From assembly GCA_903837595.1 (NCBI GenBank), contig CAILVI010000562.1, positions 1 to 64,000 of the forward strand: 64,000 bases of DNA, given 5' to 3'. The position numbers and the translations under genes were made by a program. Below, piece by piece: positions 30,247-39,313 of this stretch; position 1 is the stretch's first letter; each line of letters starts with the position of its first letter. The notes under the pieces were generated by a model that was not told where the DNA came from, ran no database searches, and was given only the letters and a program-made list of their open reading frames with translations. Source of the DNA: an uncultured Thiodictyon sp. (GTDB taxonomy: Bacteria > Pseudomonadota > Gammaproteobacteria > Chromatiales > Chromatiaceae).

Positions 30247-31101
30247 ATGGCAGCCTCTGAAAAGATCCAAGGCATTTTCGCCGGTGTAGACGTCGGTTCG
30301 CTTGCCTCGAAGTCGGTAATCATTCGCGACGGTGAGATCGCCGGGTTCGGGCTGATTCCGTCCGGGCTGAACTCTGAAGAAAGCGGCCTCAATGCGCTCG
30401 CGGCGGCGCTGGAAAGTGCGGGGCTCGAGCGCTCCGATATCAGCCACATCGTCTCTACCGGCTATGGGCGGATTTCCGCAAGTTATGCCTCCAAGACAGT
30501 CACCGAAATCACCTGTCACGCCAAGGGTGCGAACTATCTGTTTCCCAATGCCCGCACGATCATCGACATCGGCGGGCAGGATTGCAAAGCCATCCGGGTC
30601 AACGGGGACGGTTCCGTGGCCGATTTTGCCATGAACGACAAGTGTGCGGCCGGGACCGGGCGATTCCTCGAGGTCATGGCCGGGCTGTTTAAGGTATCTC
30701 TTTCGGAACTGGGCGATCTCTCCCTCAAGGCCGACGCGGTGGTGCCAATGAGCAGCACCTGCACCGTATTCGTGGAATCAGAAACGATCTCCCTGCTTGC
30801 CCGCGGCGAAAAGCCGCACAATATTCAGGCCGGCATTCATCATGCCATCGCTAATCGTATCGCCGGGTTGTTCTCACGGGTCGGTATTCAGAGTGACGTC
30901 TATTTCTCCGGCGGTGTGGCGAAGAACAAGGGGATGCGCAAGGCACTCGAGGAGGTCCTCAAGGTCAATATCGTCGAGCCCTATTTCGATCCGCAACTGA
31001 CCGGGGCTTTAGGCGCCGCGGTGCTGGCCCAGGCGATCGCGGTGAAGGAGGCAAAGAAGGGCCGGCAGCAGGAGAGCAGCGCGATCCAATCGGCTGCTTA
31101 A
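30247..31101 (+). CDS. BadF/BadG/BcrA/HgdC-type ATP-dependent activator of an HgdB-family reductase
   Basis: A 284-residue ASKHA-fold ATPase. The phosphate-binding motif DVGS is at 15-18, GGQD at 109-112, and the second nucleotide motif is FSGGVAKNKGM. Two cysteines, 133 (NDKCAAGTG) and 172 (SSTCTVF), bind one [4Fe-4S] cluster between the two subunits of the dimer. Family members couple ATP hydrolysis to injection of a very low-potential electron into HgdAB, benzoyl-CoA reductase or double-cubane proteins. Four HgdB-type proteins lie downstream in the same run of genes, so its partners are evident. SD sequence GGGAG precedes the ATG. Confidence 0.95.
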   Translation: MAASEKIQGIFAGVDVGSLASKSVIIRDGEIAGFGLIPSGLNSEESGLNALAAALESAGLERSDISHIVSTGYGRISASYASKTVTEITCHAKGANYLFPNARTIIDIGGQDCKAIRVNGDGSVADFAMNDKCAAGTGRFLEVMAGLFKVSLSELGDLSLKADAVVPMSSTCTVFVESETISLLARGEKPHNIQAGIHHAIANRIAGLFSRVGIQSDVYFSGGVAKNKGMRKALEEVLKVNIVEPYFDPQLTGALGAAVLAQAIAVKEAKKGRQQESSAIQSAA

Positions 31102-31145
31102 ACCGATCCGCTCAGAGTTCCGGTCCCTGCTGGAGGGGGGACGGA

Positions 31146-31403
31146 ATGTTGTTATCACGGGGTGTCTACGTGGCCTTCACTATTGCCAGTTCGTGCATCG
31201 CCTGCGGCGACTGCTGGAATGCCTGTCCCCAAGACAGTGCGATCATTCCTGGGGATCTGTATCGGATCGATGAGGACGCCTGCCTGGCCTGCGGCGTCTG
31301 TGCCGATATCTGTCCCACCTCCAGCATCTTTGAACCCCGCCCGGTCACTGCCGGCGGCGGGTGCGGTGCGGTCAACCACCTGGTGGATTTACGCAATGAA
31401 TAA
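31146..31403 (+). CDS. 2[4Fe-4S] ferredoxin
   Basis: An 85-residue protein with two CX2CX2CX3C motifs: Cys 17, 20, 23, 27 and Cys 46, 49, 52, 56. It would carry low-potential electrons, probably to the preceding activase. The ATG at 31146 is preceded by a good GGAGG sequence; a GTG at 31170 is an alternative start. Its last codons overlap the start of the next gene (ATPase), showing an operon. Confidence 0.92.
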   Translation: MLLSRGVYVAFTIASSCIACGDCWNACPQDSAIIPGDLYRIDEDACLACGVCADICPTSSIFEPRPVTAGGGCGAVNHLVDLRNE

Positions 31404-32337
31404 TGGACTGGCGCTTGAGCGACCCGACCCTGTTTGGGAGGCAGATGAGTTGGCGGTGCATTGGCCTCGCGCAGCGGGCGAGCGGCGGGTGGACAGTGCC
31501 GCCGAGACCACGCCGCTAACGGTTCTTGCCGCGGTGCCGAGCGCTCCGCTGTTGGAGGTGCGGGACCTCGTCATCACCTATGAAAACCAGAACACCGGCG
31601 AGCTAACGGAGGCGGTCAGCCACGTCAGTCTCAATATCCAGGCAGGGGAGTTCGTCACTATTGTCGGGCTCAGCGGCTGTGGCAAGTCCTCCTTCCTCAA
31701 TGCGGTGGCCGGTCTGGTTAAGCCGGCCTCGGGCACGATGAAGGTCGCCGGCAAGCGTATCGACGGCCCGGGGCCTGACCGCTCGGTGGTCTTCCAGAAG
31801 GCGACACTCCTGCCGTGGCGGACCGTGATGGACAACATCATCTACGGACTGGAACTGCGGGGTGTGCCCAAGCCCATCGCCAGGGAAAGGGCGGAAAGTT
31901 GCATCGACCTGGTCCGGTTGCGGGGCTTCGAGCACTTTCATCCTCATGCCCTCTCCGGGGGCATGCAGCAACGCGTCAACCTCGCGCGGGCACTGGTGAC
32001 GGAGCCTCAACTCCTGCTCTTGGATGAGCCGTTTGCGGCACTCGACGCGATCACCCGTGAGACGATGCAGAATGAGTTGCTGTCGATCTGGAACGTCACC
32101 CGCAAGACCGTGCTCATGGTCACCCATCAGATCGACGAGGCGGTGCTGCTGTCCGATCGGGTCATCGTCTTCTCCGACCGGCCCGCGCGCATCGGCACTG
32201 AATTCAAGATCAATCTGCCCAGGCCCCGTACCCAGGAGGCCCGCTACAGCCCCGCCTTTGACTACCTCGCCAAAGAGGTCTTCGGGGTGATTCACAGCAG
32301 CGCGAGCAAGCGCGAGGAACCTGAGTATGTCATCTGA
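31396..32337 (+). CDS. ABC importer ATPase, SsuB/TauB family
   Basis: A 313-residue ATPase with a roughly 50-residue N-terminal extension not usual in the family. Walker A is GLSGCGKSS, signature LSGGMQQRVNLARAL, Walker B LLLLDEPFAALD. The ATG at 31396 overlaps the end of the ferredoxin gene. It pairs with the permease immediately downstream, whose start overlaps its stop by 11 bases, and possibly also with the ATPase-less permease pair at 27.4-29.0 kb. Confidence 0.93.
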   Translation: MNNGLALERPDPVWEADELAVHWPRAAGERRVDSAAETTPLTVLAAVPSAPLLEVRDLVITYENQNTGELTEAVSHVSLNIQAGEFVTIVGLSGCGKSSFLNAVAGLVKPASGTMKVAGKRIDGPGPDRSVVFQKATLLPWRTVMDNIIYGLELRGVPKPIARERAESCIDLVRLRGFEHFHPHALSGGMQQRVNLARALVTEPQLLLLDEPFAALDAITRETMQNELLSIWNVTRKTVLMVTHQIDEAVLLSDRVIVFSDRPARIGTEFKINLPRPRTQEARYSPAFDYLAKEVFGVIHSSASKREEPEYVI

Positions 32338-33127
32338 CGCCCGTCGCTTCCGTGCCCGCAAGTTCCGGGAAAACCTTTTCAGCCTGGGCCTGAGCGGGGG
32401 CGTCTTTGTGCTGTTGTTCGCCACCTGGGAATTCGTTGCGCGAGCCCACCTGGTCGACCCGATGTTCTCAAGTTCACCCTCCCAAGTGCTACTGACCGGT
32501 TGGGAACTGATCAACAATGGGACCCTGCTCAAGCACGTGCTGGCGAGCGGAAAGGTGTTCCTGACCGGCTTCGGTTTGGCGGTGATTCTCGGTATTCCGA
32601 TCGGGGTCGCGCTCGGCTGGTTCAAGTGGTTCAACCGCGCCTTCAGCCCATTGGTCTCGGCCTTCTACACGATGCCACGGATCGCGCTCATGCCGCTGTT
32701 CATCATCTGGTTTGGTCTGGGCATGGGGTCCAAGGTCGCGCTGATCCTGTTGAGCGCCATTTTCCCGCTCATCGTCAACATGCAGGTGGCGATGCAGAAC
32801 ATCGATGCCGATTACAAGCGGGTCGGCATCGCCTACGGGGCCAACCAGTGGCAGTTGTTCAGCACAGTTGCATTGCCGTCCTCCATCCCCTTTCTGCTGA
32901 CCGGCCTGCGCCTGGCCATGGGGCGTGGGCTGCTGGGGGTGGTCGCGGCGGAAGTGTTCGGGGGGGCGGAGGGTCTGGGCTATATGATTCAGTATGCCGG
33001 GGCGACCTTCCAGATCGATGTCGTATTTGTCGGGGTGGTGGTCATCGCGACCATCGGTGTGATCATGGATCGTAGCCTCGCCTACGCGAGTCGCCGGGTC
33101 GACTCCTGGAAGATCACCGAGACCTGA
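32327..33127 (+). CDS. ABC permease, SsuC/TauC family
   Basis: A 266-residue six-helix permease with the family coupling loop (MQNIDADYKRVGIAYGANQWQLFSTVALPSSIPF). It forms one importer with the ATPase upstream. The binding proteins at 36.8 and 39.3 kb, further down the same run, are its probable receptors, because no binding protein lies directly beside it. Confidence 0.92.
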   Translation: MSSDARRFRARKFRENLFSLGLSGGVFVLLFATWEFVARAHLVDPMFSSSPSQVLLTGWELINNGTLLKHVLASGKVFLTGFGLAVILGIPIGVALGWFKWFNRAFSPLVSAFYTMPRIALMPLFIIWFGLGMGSKVALILLSAIFPLIVNMQVAMQNIDADYKRVGIAYGANQWQLFSTVALPSSIPFLLTGLRLAMGRGLLGVVAAEVFGGAEGLGYMIQYAGATFQIDVVFVGVVVIATIGVIMDRSLAYASRRVDSWKITET

Positions 33128-33234
33128 GCGGGCTGCGTCTCCCGCACTTTTGATCCAGCTCTCCACCGCCGCCGTGGCCAAGTGACGGCGGGGCGCGAGC
33201 GGGTTTGGTTTTCAACGATCGAGAGGAACATGAC

Positions 33235-34422
33235 ATGGCACTGAACGCATTGGAATTGATCTATAAACGGCTCAGGGAGCGGCCGCAGGAGTTGGTCGAG
33301 GCCCGGGCGAACGGGGCCAAGGTGGTCGGATTCCAGGCCTATAATTTGCCCGAGGAGGTCATCTACGCCCTCGGGCTCATCCCGGTACGCCTGGGCTCAG
33401 GTGGCGATGGCGACCTGGTGGAGGTCGGTGGCCGCTACATCTCAACGAAGAACTGCGTCTATGTACGTTCAACGGTCGGTCTCTTCGCCGAGAACACCGA
33501 CCCCTACATCGTCAACAGCGACATCGTCGCCTTCGATGCCACCTGCCTGCAGACCTTCCGGACGGCTGAAGTGGTCCAGTATTACTTCAACCGTGAGGTC
33601 ATTATTCTCGGGGTACCGCGCAACTTCTATCTGCAAGAGGCGCATACCTATTTTGCTGCCGAACTGCGCCATTTCGTGAGTCGGCTGGAGGCCATCAGCG
33701 GTGTGACGCTCACCCGCGAACGGCTGGCCGACTCGATTGCACTCTATAATGGCATCCGTGATGCCATCGTGCGGATCTATCCGTATCAAGCCACCAAGAA
33801 TCCGGCCATCTCCTGGGAGCAGGTGTTTGACGTCATTCAGGCCGGGTATGTGCTGGATCGGCGTGAATACCTGGGCCTGCTGGAATCGCTGCTGGCGGAG
33901 TTGGTGCAACAGCGCGGGGCCCCGGTGATCGGGGGCGAGGACGACGAGGCTCGCATTTTCATTTCCGGCAGCACCATCCCGCCCGGCGACAAGAAGCTCA
34001 TCAGCATCATGCAGGAACTGGGCGGGCGTATCGTGGGTGATGACCTGTGGTCGGGGCTCATCCCCTATGTCGATGTGCAGATCGAGGATGCCACCCTGGA
34101 GGCACTGGCCAGCGCCTATCTCAACCGCACCCCGCATGGCGCGCTGCCGTATCTGGAACTGGCGACCGACCGGCGGATCAAGCGGCTGAAGGAACTGATC
34201 ACGACGTTTAAGGCCAACGGGGTGATCTATCACACCTTGCGCTATTGCGACCCCTACACCTTCAAGGCGAAGGAGACCAAGGACATCCTGGAGAAGGAGG
34301 GCATACCGCTCCTGGAACTGCACACCGAATATGCGGGTTCCGACTTCGAGGCCATTCGTACCCGGGTCGAGGCCTTTGTAGAAATGGTCAAGTTGCGGGC
34401 GGAGTCGGAGGAGGCGGCATGA
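33235..34422 (+). CDS. HgdB/BcrC-family protein, small subunit type
   Basis: A 395-residue member of the 2-hydroxyacyl-CoA dehydratase/benzoyl-CoA reductase family. Cysteines at 74 (TKNCVYVRS), 104 (FDATCLQTFRT) and 338 (LRYCDPYTF) have the spacing of Fe-S ligands in this family. The N-terminus GFQAYNLPEEVIYALGLIPVRL is typical. I chose the ATG at 33235 (behind GAGAGGAAC) over an upstream GTG. It is translationally coupled to the next HgdB-type gene (ATGA). Dehydratases act on CoA thioesters, but the family also includes double-cubane-cluster proteins that reduce small molecules such as acetylene; no acyl-CoA enzyme is nearby, which favours a reductase role here. This is inference. Confidence 0.9.
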   Translation: MALNALELIYKRLRERPQELVEARANGAKVVGFQAYNLPEEVIYALGLIPVRLGSGGDGDLVEVGGRYISTKNCVYVRSTVGLFAENTDPYIVNSDIVAFDATCLQTFRTAEVVQYYFNREVIILGVPRNFYLQEAHTYFAAELRHFVSRLEAISGVTLTRERLADSIALYNGIRDAIVRIYPYQATKNPAISWEQVFDVIQAGYVLDRREYLGLLESLLAELVQQRGAPVIGGEDDEARIFISGSTIPPGDKKLISIMQELGGRIVGDDLWSGLIPYVDVQIEDATLEALASAYLNRTPHGALPYLELATDRRIKRLKELITTFKANGVIYHTLRYCDPYTFKAKETKDILEKEGIPLLELHTEYAGSDFEAIRTRVEAFVEMVKLRAESEEAA

Positions 34423-35852
34423 GCGCGGTACCACAATACATCACCCGTTCCAGTGTCAGCGATACGGCGGAGTATTTCCGCTATCCTGACGAGGTCCGCG
34501 AGCAGTTCATCGCGACCGATGACATCGAGTTTCGCGACGGCTCCCGCGTCACGTCCCTGGAGGTCTGGGACTACCTGACACAGGTCGGGCCGGTCAAGTA
34601 TCCAAACCTTTACGACAACAGCAGTCTGTATACCGGGCGGTTGTCGCACGATGTGACCTTCGCGTTCAATCTCAAGAACGCCTATCTCAGCATGACCATG
34701 CACGAGCGCATGACGAAGGCCAAGGCCCAGGGCCGCCCTATCGTCTTCGTGCAGGGCGGGCAGAGCGTCGACCCCTATTACGCGGCGGGTGCGGTTGCGC
34801 TGCGCCCGGCCAGTACCGGCAGCTGGGCGCGGGGCCAGCGGGAGGGCCTGACCCGCAACCAGGACGAGTTGGAAAGTCGCAGTGATAAGCAGAAGGCGTA
34901 TAACGCGATCAGCTTCGAGGTCTGCAACTCGGCCGGCTACGAGCACATCCAGGAGGGCAATGTGCCGGCCGACATGGTGGCACCCTATACGGCGTTGCGC
35001 TGCTCGGATGTCTCCTACGGCACCGAGGCACACCGCCACGGACCGCGCGCCAAGGAGGTAAAGTTGCTCCTGGTGGACTATCCCCTGGACCATCAGCGGG
35101 ACAAAGAGTGGGCCATCAGGTATTTCGCCGATAACCTGCATCGGCTGACCCGCAGCATCGACGAGCAGACGGGCCGCAAGACTACCGACGACGACCTGGC
35201 GAGGGAGATCAAACTCCATAACGAAGGCCGCCGTCTGGCGATTGAGATCGCCGATCTGTGGTGGTCGGCGGACCTGGCCCCGACCAATGGCCGGGATCGC
35301 CGCTCACTGTTTCTGCTCGGGGGCATGGAGACCCACGGCGACCCGGTGGCGAGTCTCTCCCTCCTGCGCGAGGCCCGACGCGACATCGAGAAGCGTGTCA
35401 GGCAGGGGCACCGGACCGAGGGTGTCCTGGACAATGCGGCCAGGCTCTTCGTCTGCGGCTCCTGTGTCTTTCCTAACGATCTGCGCACCGAGGAGGCGGG
35501 GGGCATCATCGTCGGCAACGACAATCATTGGAGCGACATCACCACCCTGGTGAACGAGGACGGCGACCCCTATTACGAGTTGGCCCGTGCGGTGCTCTCC
35601 TATCCCTACGAACAGCCCCTCAAGGAGCGCGCCGGCTGGACCGTCGATCAGATCCGGAAGTCGCGGACCGACGGCGTGCTCTTCCTCTATAAATGGGGTT
35701 GCAATACCCAGTCCGCCATTGCGCGGCTGCTGGTGGATGAAATCAAGGCGCAGACCGGCATCCCCACCATCATCATCGAGGATGACATGACCCGCACGCA
35801 GACCGAGCAGCTGCAAAACCGGGTCAATTCATTCATCGAGATGGTGTCCTGA
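34419..35852 (+). CDS. HgdB/BcrB-family protein, large subunit type (copy 1)
   Basis: A 477-residue paralogous family protein. Candidate cluster ligands are Cys 169 (EVCNSAGY), 195 (LRCSDVSY), 346 and 349 (VCGSCVFPND) and 428 (WGCNTQSA). The segments FVQGGQSVDPYYAAGA and LDHQRDKEWAI are shared with the copy at 37.9 kb. It probably forms a heterodimer with the preceding 395-residue protein, and is activated by the ATPase at 30.2 kb. The ATG at 34419 overlaps the upstream stop. Copy 2 (35.9 kb) and copy 3 (37.9 kb) are clear duplicates. Confidence 0.9.
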   Translation: MSAVPQYITRSSVSDTAEYFRYPDEVREQFIATDDIEFRDGSRVTSLEVWDYLTQVGPVKYPNLYDNSSLYTGRLSHDVTFAFNLKNAYLSMTMHERMTKAKAQGRPIVFVQGGQSVDPYYAAGAVALRPASTGSWARGQREGLTRNQDELESRSDKQKAYNAISFEVCNSAGYEHIQEGNVPADMVAPYTALRCSDVSYGTEAHRHGPRAKEVKLLLVDYPLDHQRDKEWAIRYFADNLHRLTRSIDEQTGRKTTDDDLAREIKLHNEGRRLAIEIADLWWSADLAPTNGRDRRSLFLLGGMETHGDPVASLSLLREARRDIEKRVRQGHRTEGVLDNAARLFVCGSCVFPNDLRTEEAGGIIVGNDNHWSDITTLVNEDGDPYYELARAVLSYPYEQPLKERAGWTVDQIRKSRTDGVLFLYKWGCNTQSAIARLLVDEIKAQTGIPTIIIEDDMTRTQTEQLQNRVNSFIEMVS

Positions 35853-35885
35853 CGTGCCGCGCCGCCAAGTCGCTGGGAGAGTCCT

Positions 35886-36830
35886 ATGAGTGCCTTGCCG
35901 AAATCGCTCGTCAGCAGCGTGAGCGACGCACCGCAGTACTACCGTTATCCGGAGGAACTCCGCGAGGAGTTCGTGGCCACCGACGACATCGAGTTCCGCG
36001 ATGGCTCCAGCGTCACGGCGGCGCAGGTCTGGCACTATCTGACCGAGATCGGCCCGGTAAAGTACGCCAACCTGTACGAGAAGCACCGGCTTTACTCGGG
36101 GCGATTCCCGCGTGATGTGTCATTTCCCTTTACGCTCAAGGACACCTATCTCAGCATGACCATGGAGGATGACCTGGCGCGCGAGATCAAGCTGCACAAC
36201 GCCGGGCGCCGCTTGGCGATCGAGATTGCGGACCTGTGGTGGTCGGCGGACCAGTCACCGACCAACGGGAGGGACCGGCGTTCGCTTTTCCTGCCCGGCG
36301 GGATGGAGACCCATGGTGACCCGGTGGCGAGTCTCTCGTTGTTGCGCGAGGCCAAACGGACCATCGAAAAGCGGGTCAAGGAGGGGCATCGTGCTGAAGG
36401 GGCTCAGCACGATGCGGTGCGGCTCTTCGTGTGCGGTTCCTGCGTCTTCCCGAACGACTTCCGGACCGAAGAGGCCGGCGGGATCATCGGCGGTAACGAC
36501 AATCATTGGAGCGACATCACGACCCTGGTCAACGAAGCGGGTGACCCCTATACGGAGCTGGCGCGGGCGGTCCTCTCCTATCCCTACGAGCAGCCGCTGA
36601 AGGAACGCGCCAGCTGGACCGCGGACCAGATCAAACCGTCGCGCGCCGATGGCGTGCTCTTCCTCTACAAGTGGGGCTGCAACACCCAGTCGGCGATCGC
36701 GCGGTTGCTGGTTGACGAATTGCGGGCCCAGACCGGCGTGCCGACCATTATCATTGAGGATGACATGGGGGCGACCCAGACCGAGCAGTTGCAGAACCGA
36801 GTCAATTCATTTGTGGAGATGGTGTCATGA
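35886..36830 (+). CDS. HgdB/BcrB-family protein with an internal in-frame deletion (copy 2)
   Basis: A 314-residue protein closely similar to copy 1 at both ends. The first 93 residues align up to YLSMTM, and the sequence then resumes at DDLAREIKLHN, so about 162 residues are missing without loss of frame. The missing part includes the cysteines equivalent to 169 and 195 and the GGQSVDPYYAAG motif. The C-terminal cysteines (VCGSCVFPND, WGCNTQSA) remain. It may be an inactive remnant, an assembly collapse between repeats, or a cut-down subunit. The frame is open and coupled (ATGA) to the next gene, so it is annotated as a coding sequence. Confidence 0.82.
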   Translation: MSALPKSLVSSVSDAPQYYRYPEELREEFVATDDIEFRDGSSVTAAQVWHYLTEIGPVKYANLYEKHRLYSGRFPRDVSFPFTLKDTYLSMTMEDDLAREIKLHNAGRRLAIEIADLWWSADQSPTNGRDRRSLFLPGGMETHGDPVASLSLLREAKRTIEKRVKEGHRAEGAQHDAVRLFVCGSCVFPNDFRTEEAGGIIGGNDNHWSDITTLVNEAGDPYTELARAVLSYPYEQPLKERASWTADQIKPSRADGVLFLYKWGCNTQSAIARLLVDELRAQTGVPTIIIEDDMGATQTEQLQNRVNSFVEMVS

Positions 36831-37831
36831 CGTTGCGACCAGGCATGAGAAAAGGGCGGCGCATCCTCGTTATTACGCTATTGACCTGCTTGGCGTGCCT
36901 GGGGTTTGCACCGGCACAGGGTGACCTTGGCGGGACGCCATCGGCAGCGGCGCTGGTCCCCGTGCGCCTCGCCAACCTGGGGGTCGGGTTGGCCTCCATG
37001 CCCCAGGCGTTGGCCATCGAGCGGGGCATCTTCACCCGCAACGGGATCGATCTGCGGGTGATCAATTTCGTCAATGGGGGGGCCGAGGCGACGGCCGGGG
37101 TGGCCAGCGGTCAGGTGGACATCGGCAGCTACGGGACGCCGATCCTGATCGGGCTGGCGTTCGGCCTGCCCATCAAGATCGTCGCCTCCCCGCCGGTCAA
37201 GGTCACCGGTTTCGAGTTGGTGGCCAAACCAGAGATCCACTCGGTCAAGGACCTGAAAGGCCAGGTCGTCACCAGCGGCGCCCTGGGCGGCGGCAGTCAC
37301 CAGGCGCTGTTGAAGATCCTGCAAAGCAACGGCCTGTCGGATAGCGAGGTCAAGATCGTCGCCGCCGGTGGCGCCGATGCCGAGATGGTGCTGCGTTCCG
37401 GGCGGGTGGCGGCCGTTGTGACCTCGGAGCCGACCCGCCGCAAGCTGGAGGACGACGGGCGCGGCCGCCTGATCGCCAAGGCCAGCGACTACTACGGGCG
37501 TCATCAGCACGGTTTCATCTTTGCCACCAACGCCTTTATCGCGAAGCACCCGGACAGCGTGCGGGCGTACCTGCGGGCCACGCGTGAATCGCTCCAGTAT
37601 GCACAGACTCACCTGGATGAGCTGGTTGACTTTTCCGCCGCCCGGATCCGGCTCAAGAAGGACATCATCCGCGCCTACTTTGAGGAGCAGTTTAAGGTCT
37701 GGGATCTGAGCTTCCAGGTCGATGTGGAAGGCACCGCCAATGCCGTGCAGGTCCTCAAAGAATTGAAAGAGATCAAGGCCACGGCGGTCTTTGATCCCAA
37801 CACCTGGCTGGACACACGCTTCCTGAATTGA
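36827..37831 (+). CDS. NitT/TauT-type ABC substrate-binding protein
   Basis: A 334-residue periplasmic binding protein with a signal sequence (GRRILVITLLTCLACLGFAPAQG) followed by VRLANLGVGLASMPQALAIERGIFTRNGIDLRV, the family hallmark. The ATG overlaps the stop of the truncated HgdB-type gene. The pairing of an HgdB-type gene with a binding protein is repeated in the next two genes, so the pair may have been duplicated as a unit. The ligand is not predictable; the protein is paralogous to the one at 39.3 kb. Confidence 0.9.
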   Translation: MTLRPGMRKGRRILVITLLTCLACLGFAPAQGDLGGTPSAAALVPVRLANLGVGLASMPQALAIERGIFTRNGIDLRVINFVNGGAEATAGVASGQVDIGSYGTPILIGLAFGLPIKIVASPPVKVTGFELVAKPEIHSVKDLKGQVVTSGALGGGSHQALLKILQSNGLSDSEVKIVAAGGADAEMVLRSGRVAAVVTSEPTRRKLEDDGRGRLIAKASDYYGRHQHGFIFATNAFIAKHPDSVRAYLRATRESLQYAQTHLDELVDFSAARIRLKKDIIRAYFEEQFKVWDLSFQVDVEGTANAVQVLKELKEIKATAVFDPNTWLDTRFLN

Positions 37832-37865
37832 GCCCGGTGCATTACCACGACCCCTGGAGACTTTA

Positions 37866-39257
37866 ATGGGCACGAATGAAAGCCATCTGTTCCGCTATCC
37901 CGAGGCCATCAAGGAGGAGTTCCTGGCGGGCGCCGATATCGTCCTGCGCGATGGGACGCGGGTGGCTCCCGCGGAGATCTGGGCCTACCTGACCGAGGAG
38001 GGTCCGGCCAAATATCCGCATATCTACGACCAGAGCAACTATTTCGGCCGGCGGATCTCGGGCGATGTGGGCCTGTCCTACGCCCTGAAGGCGAACTATC
38101 TGCTGATGACCATGAATGACCGGATCTCGCGGGCCAAGGCCCGGGGGGTGCCGGTCGTCTTCGTGCAGGGTGGGCAGAGCGTCGATCCCTATTACGCGGC
38201 CGGGGCGATTGGCCTGCGGCCAGCCAGTACCGGGATCTGGGCGCGGCGCAAGGAGACCGGGCTCTCCCGCAACGAAGAGGACTTGCGCGGCCAGAAGCGT
38301 CGGCAGAAGGCCTACAACGAAATCAGCATCGAGGTCTGCAACTCGGCCGGATACGAACATATCCAGGACGGCCTGGCGGTCGACATGATTGCACCCTTTT
38401 CCTGTCTGCGCTGTTCCGATGTGTCCTATGGCTTGGAGGCCCACCGCCACGGCCAGCGTCAGGATGTCAAACTGCTGCTGATTGACTATCCGCTGGATCA
38501 CCAGCGGGACAAGGAATGGGCGATCACCTATTTCGCCGACAACCTGCGCCGGCTCACCCGCAGCATCGATGAGCTGACCGGCCGCACCACCACCGCCGAC
38601 GACCTCAGTGCCGAGATCAAGCTCCACAACGAGGGGCGACGCCTGGCGGTGGAGATCGCCGATCTTTGGTGGTCGGCCCCGGTGCCGCCGACCAACGGCA
38701 AGGATCGGCGCGACATCTTCCAGATGGGCGGAATGGAGGTCCATGCCGACCCGACCGCCTCGCTGAGCGTGCTGCGCGAGGCCCGTGACCTGATCGCCAA
38801 ACGGGTGGAGACTGGGGTGCATGGGCTGGGGGTCGCCACCGACGCCTCGCGCATCTTTATCTGCGGTTCCTGCGTCTCGCCCAACGAATACCGGGTGGAA
38901 CAGGCGGGCGGCATCATTGTCGGCAATGACAATCACTGGAGCGACATCACCACCATCGTCGAGGAGACGGGCGACCCCTACTACAATCTGGCCAAGGCGA
39001 TCCTCTCCTATCCCTACGAGCAACCGATCAAGGAGCGGGCGCGGTGGACGGCGGAACAGATCAAGAAGTCGCGGGCCGATGGCGTGCTCTTTCTCTACAA
39101 GTGGGGATGCAATACGCAGTCCGCGGCGGCGCGCATGATCGTGGACGAGATCAAGGCCCAGACCGGCCTGCCGACGCTCATTATCGAAGATGATATGCAG
39201 CGCTCCCAGACCGAGCAAATGCACAATCGCATCAGCGCGTTCATCGAGATGCTCTAG
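37866..39257 (+). CDS. HgdB/BcrB-family protein, large subunit type (copy 3)
   Basis: A 463-residue full-length paralogue of the 34.4-kb gene. Candidate ligands are Cys 158 (EVCNSAGY), 183 (LRCSDVSY; an additional Cys at 180), 333 and 336 (ICGSCVSPNE) and 415 (WGCNTQSA), in the same positions as in copy 1. All family motifs are kept, so it is probably functional. It lies 34 bp downstream of a binding-protein gene and 56 bp upstream of another. A third large subunit without a second small subunit suggests either a homodimer or exchange of partners. Confidence 0.9.
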   Translation: MGTNESHLFRYPEAIKEEFLAGADIVLRDGTRVAPAEIWAYLTEEGPAKYPHIYDQSNYFGRRISGDVGLSYALKANYLLMTMNDRISRAKARGVPVVFVQGGQSVDPYYAAGAIGLRPASTGIWARRKETGLSRNEEDLRGQKRRQKAYNEISIEVCNSAGYEHIQDGLAVDMIAPFSCLRCSDVSYGLEAHRHGQRQDVKLLLIDYPLDHQRDKEWAITYFADNLRRLTRSIDELTGRTTTADDLSAEIKLHNEGRRLAVEIADLWWSAPVPPTNGKDRRDIFQMGGMEVHADPTASLSVLREARDLIAKRVETGVHGLGVATDASRIFICGSCVSPNEYRVEQAGGIIVGNDNHWSDITTIVEETGDPYYNLAKAILSYPYEQPIKERARWTAEQIKKSRADGVLFLYKWGCNTQSAAARMIVDEIKAQTGLPTLIIEDDMQRSQTEQMHNRISAFIEML

Positions 39258-39313
39258 GGCGGCGGCAAGACGATGGTCTGTTGCGGGAAAATTTATCGAT
39301 ACCGGAGGCGGCG

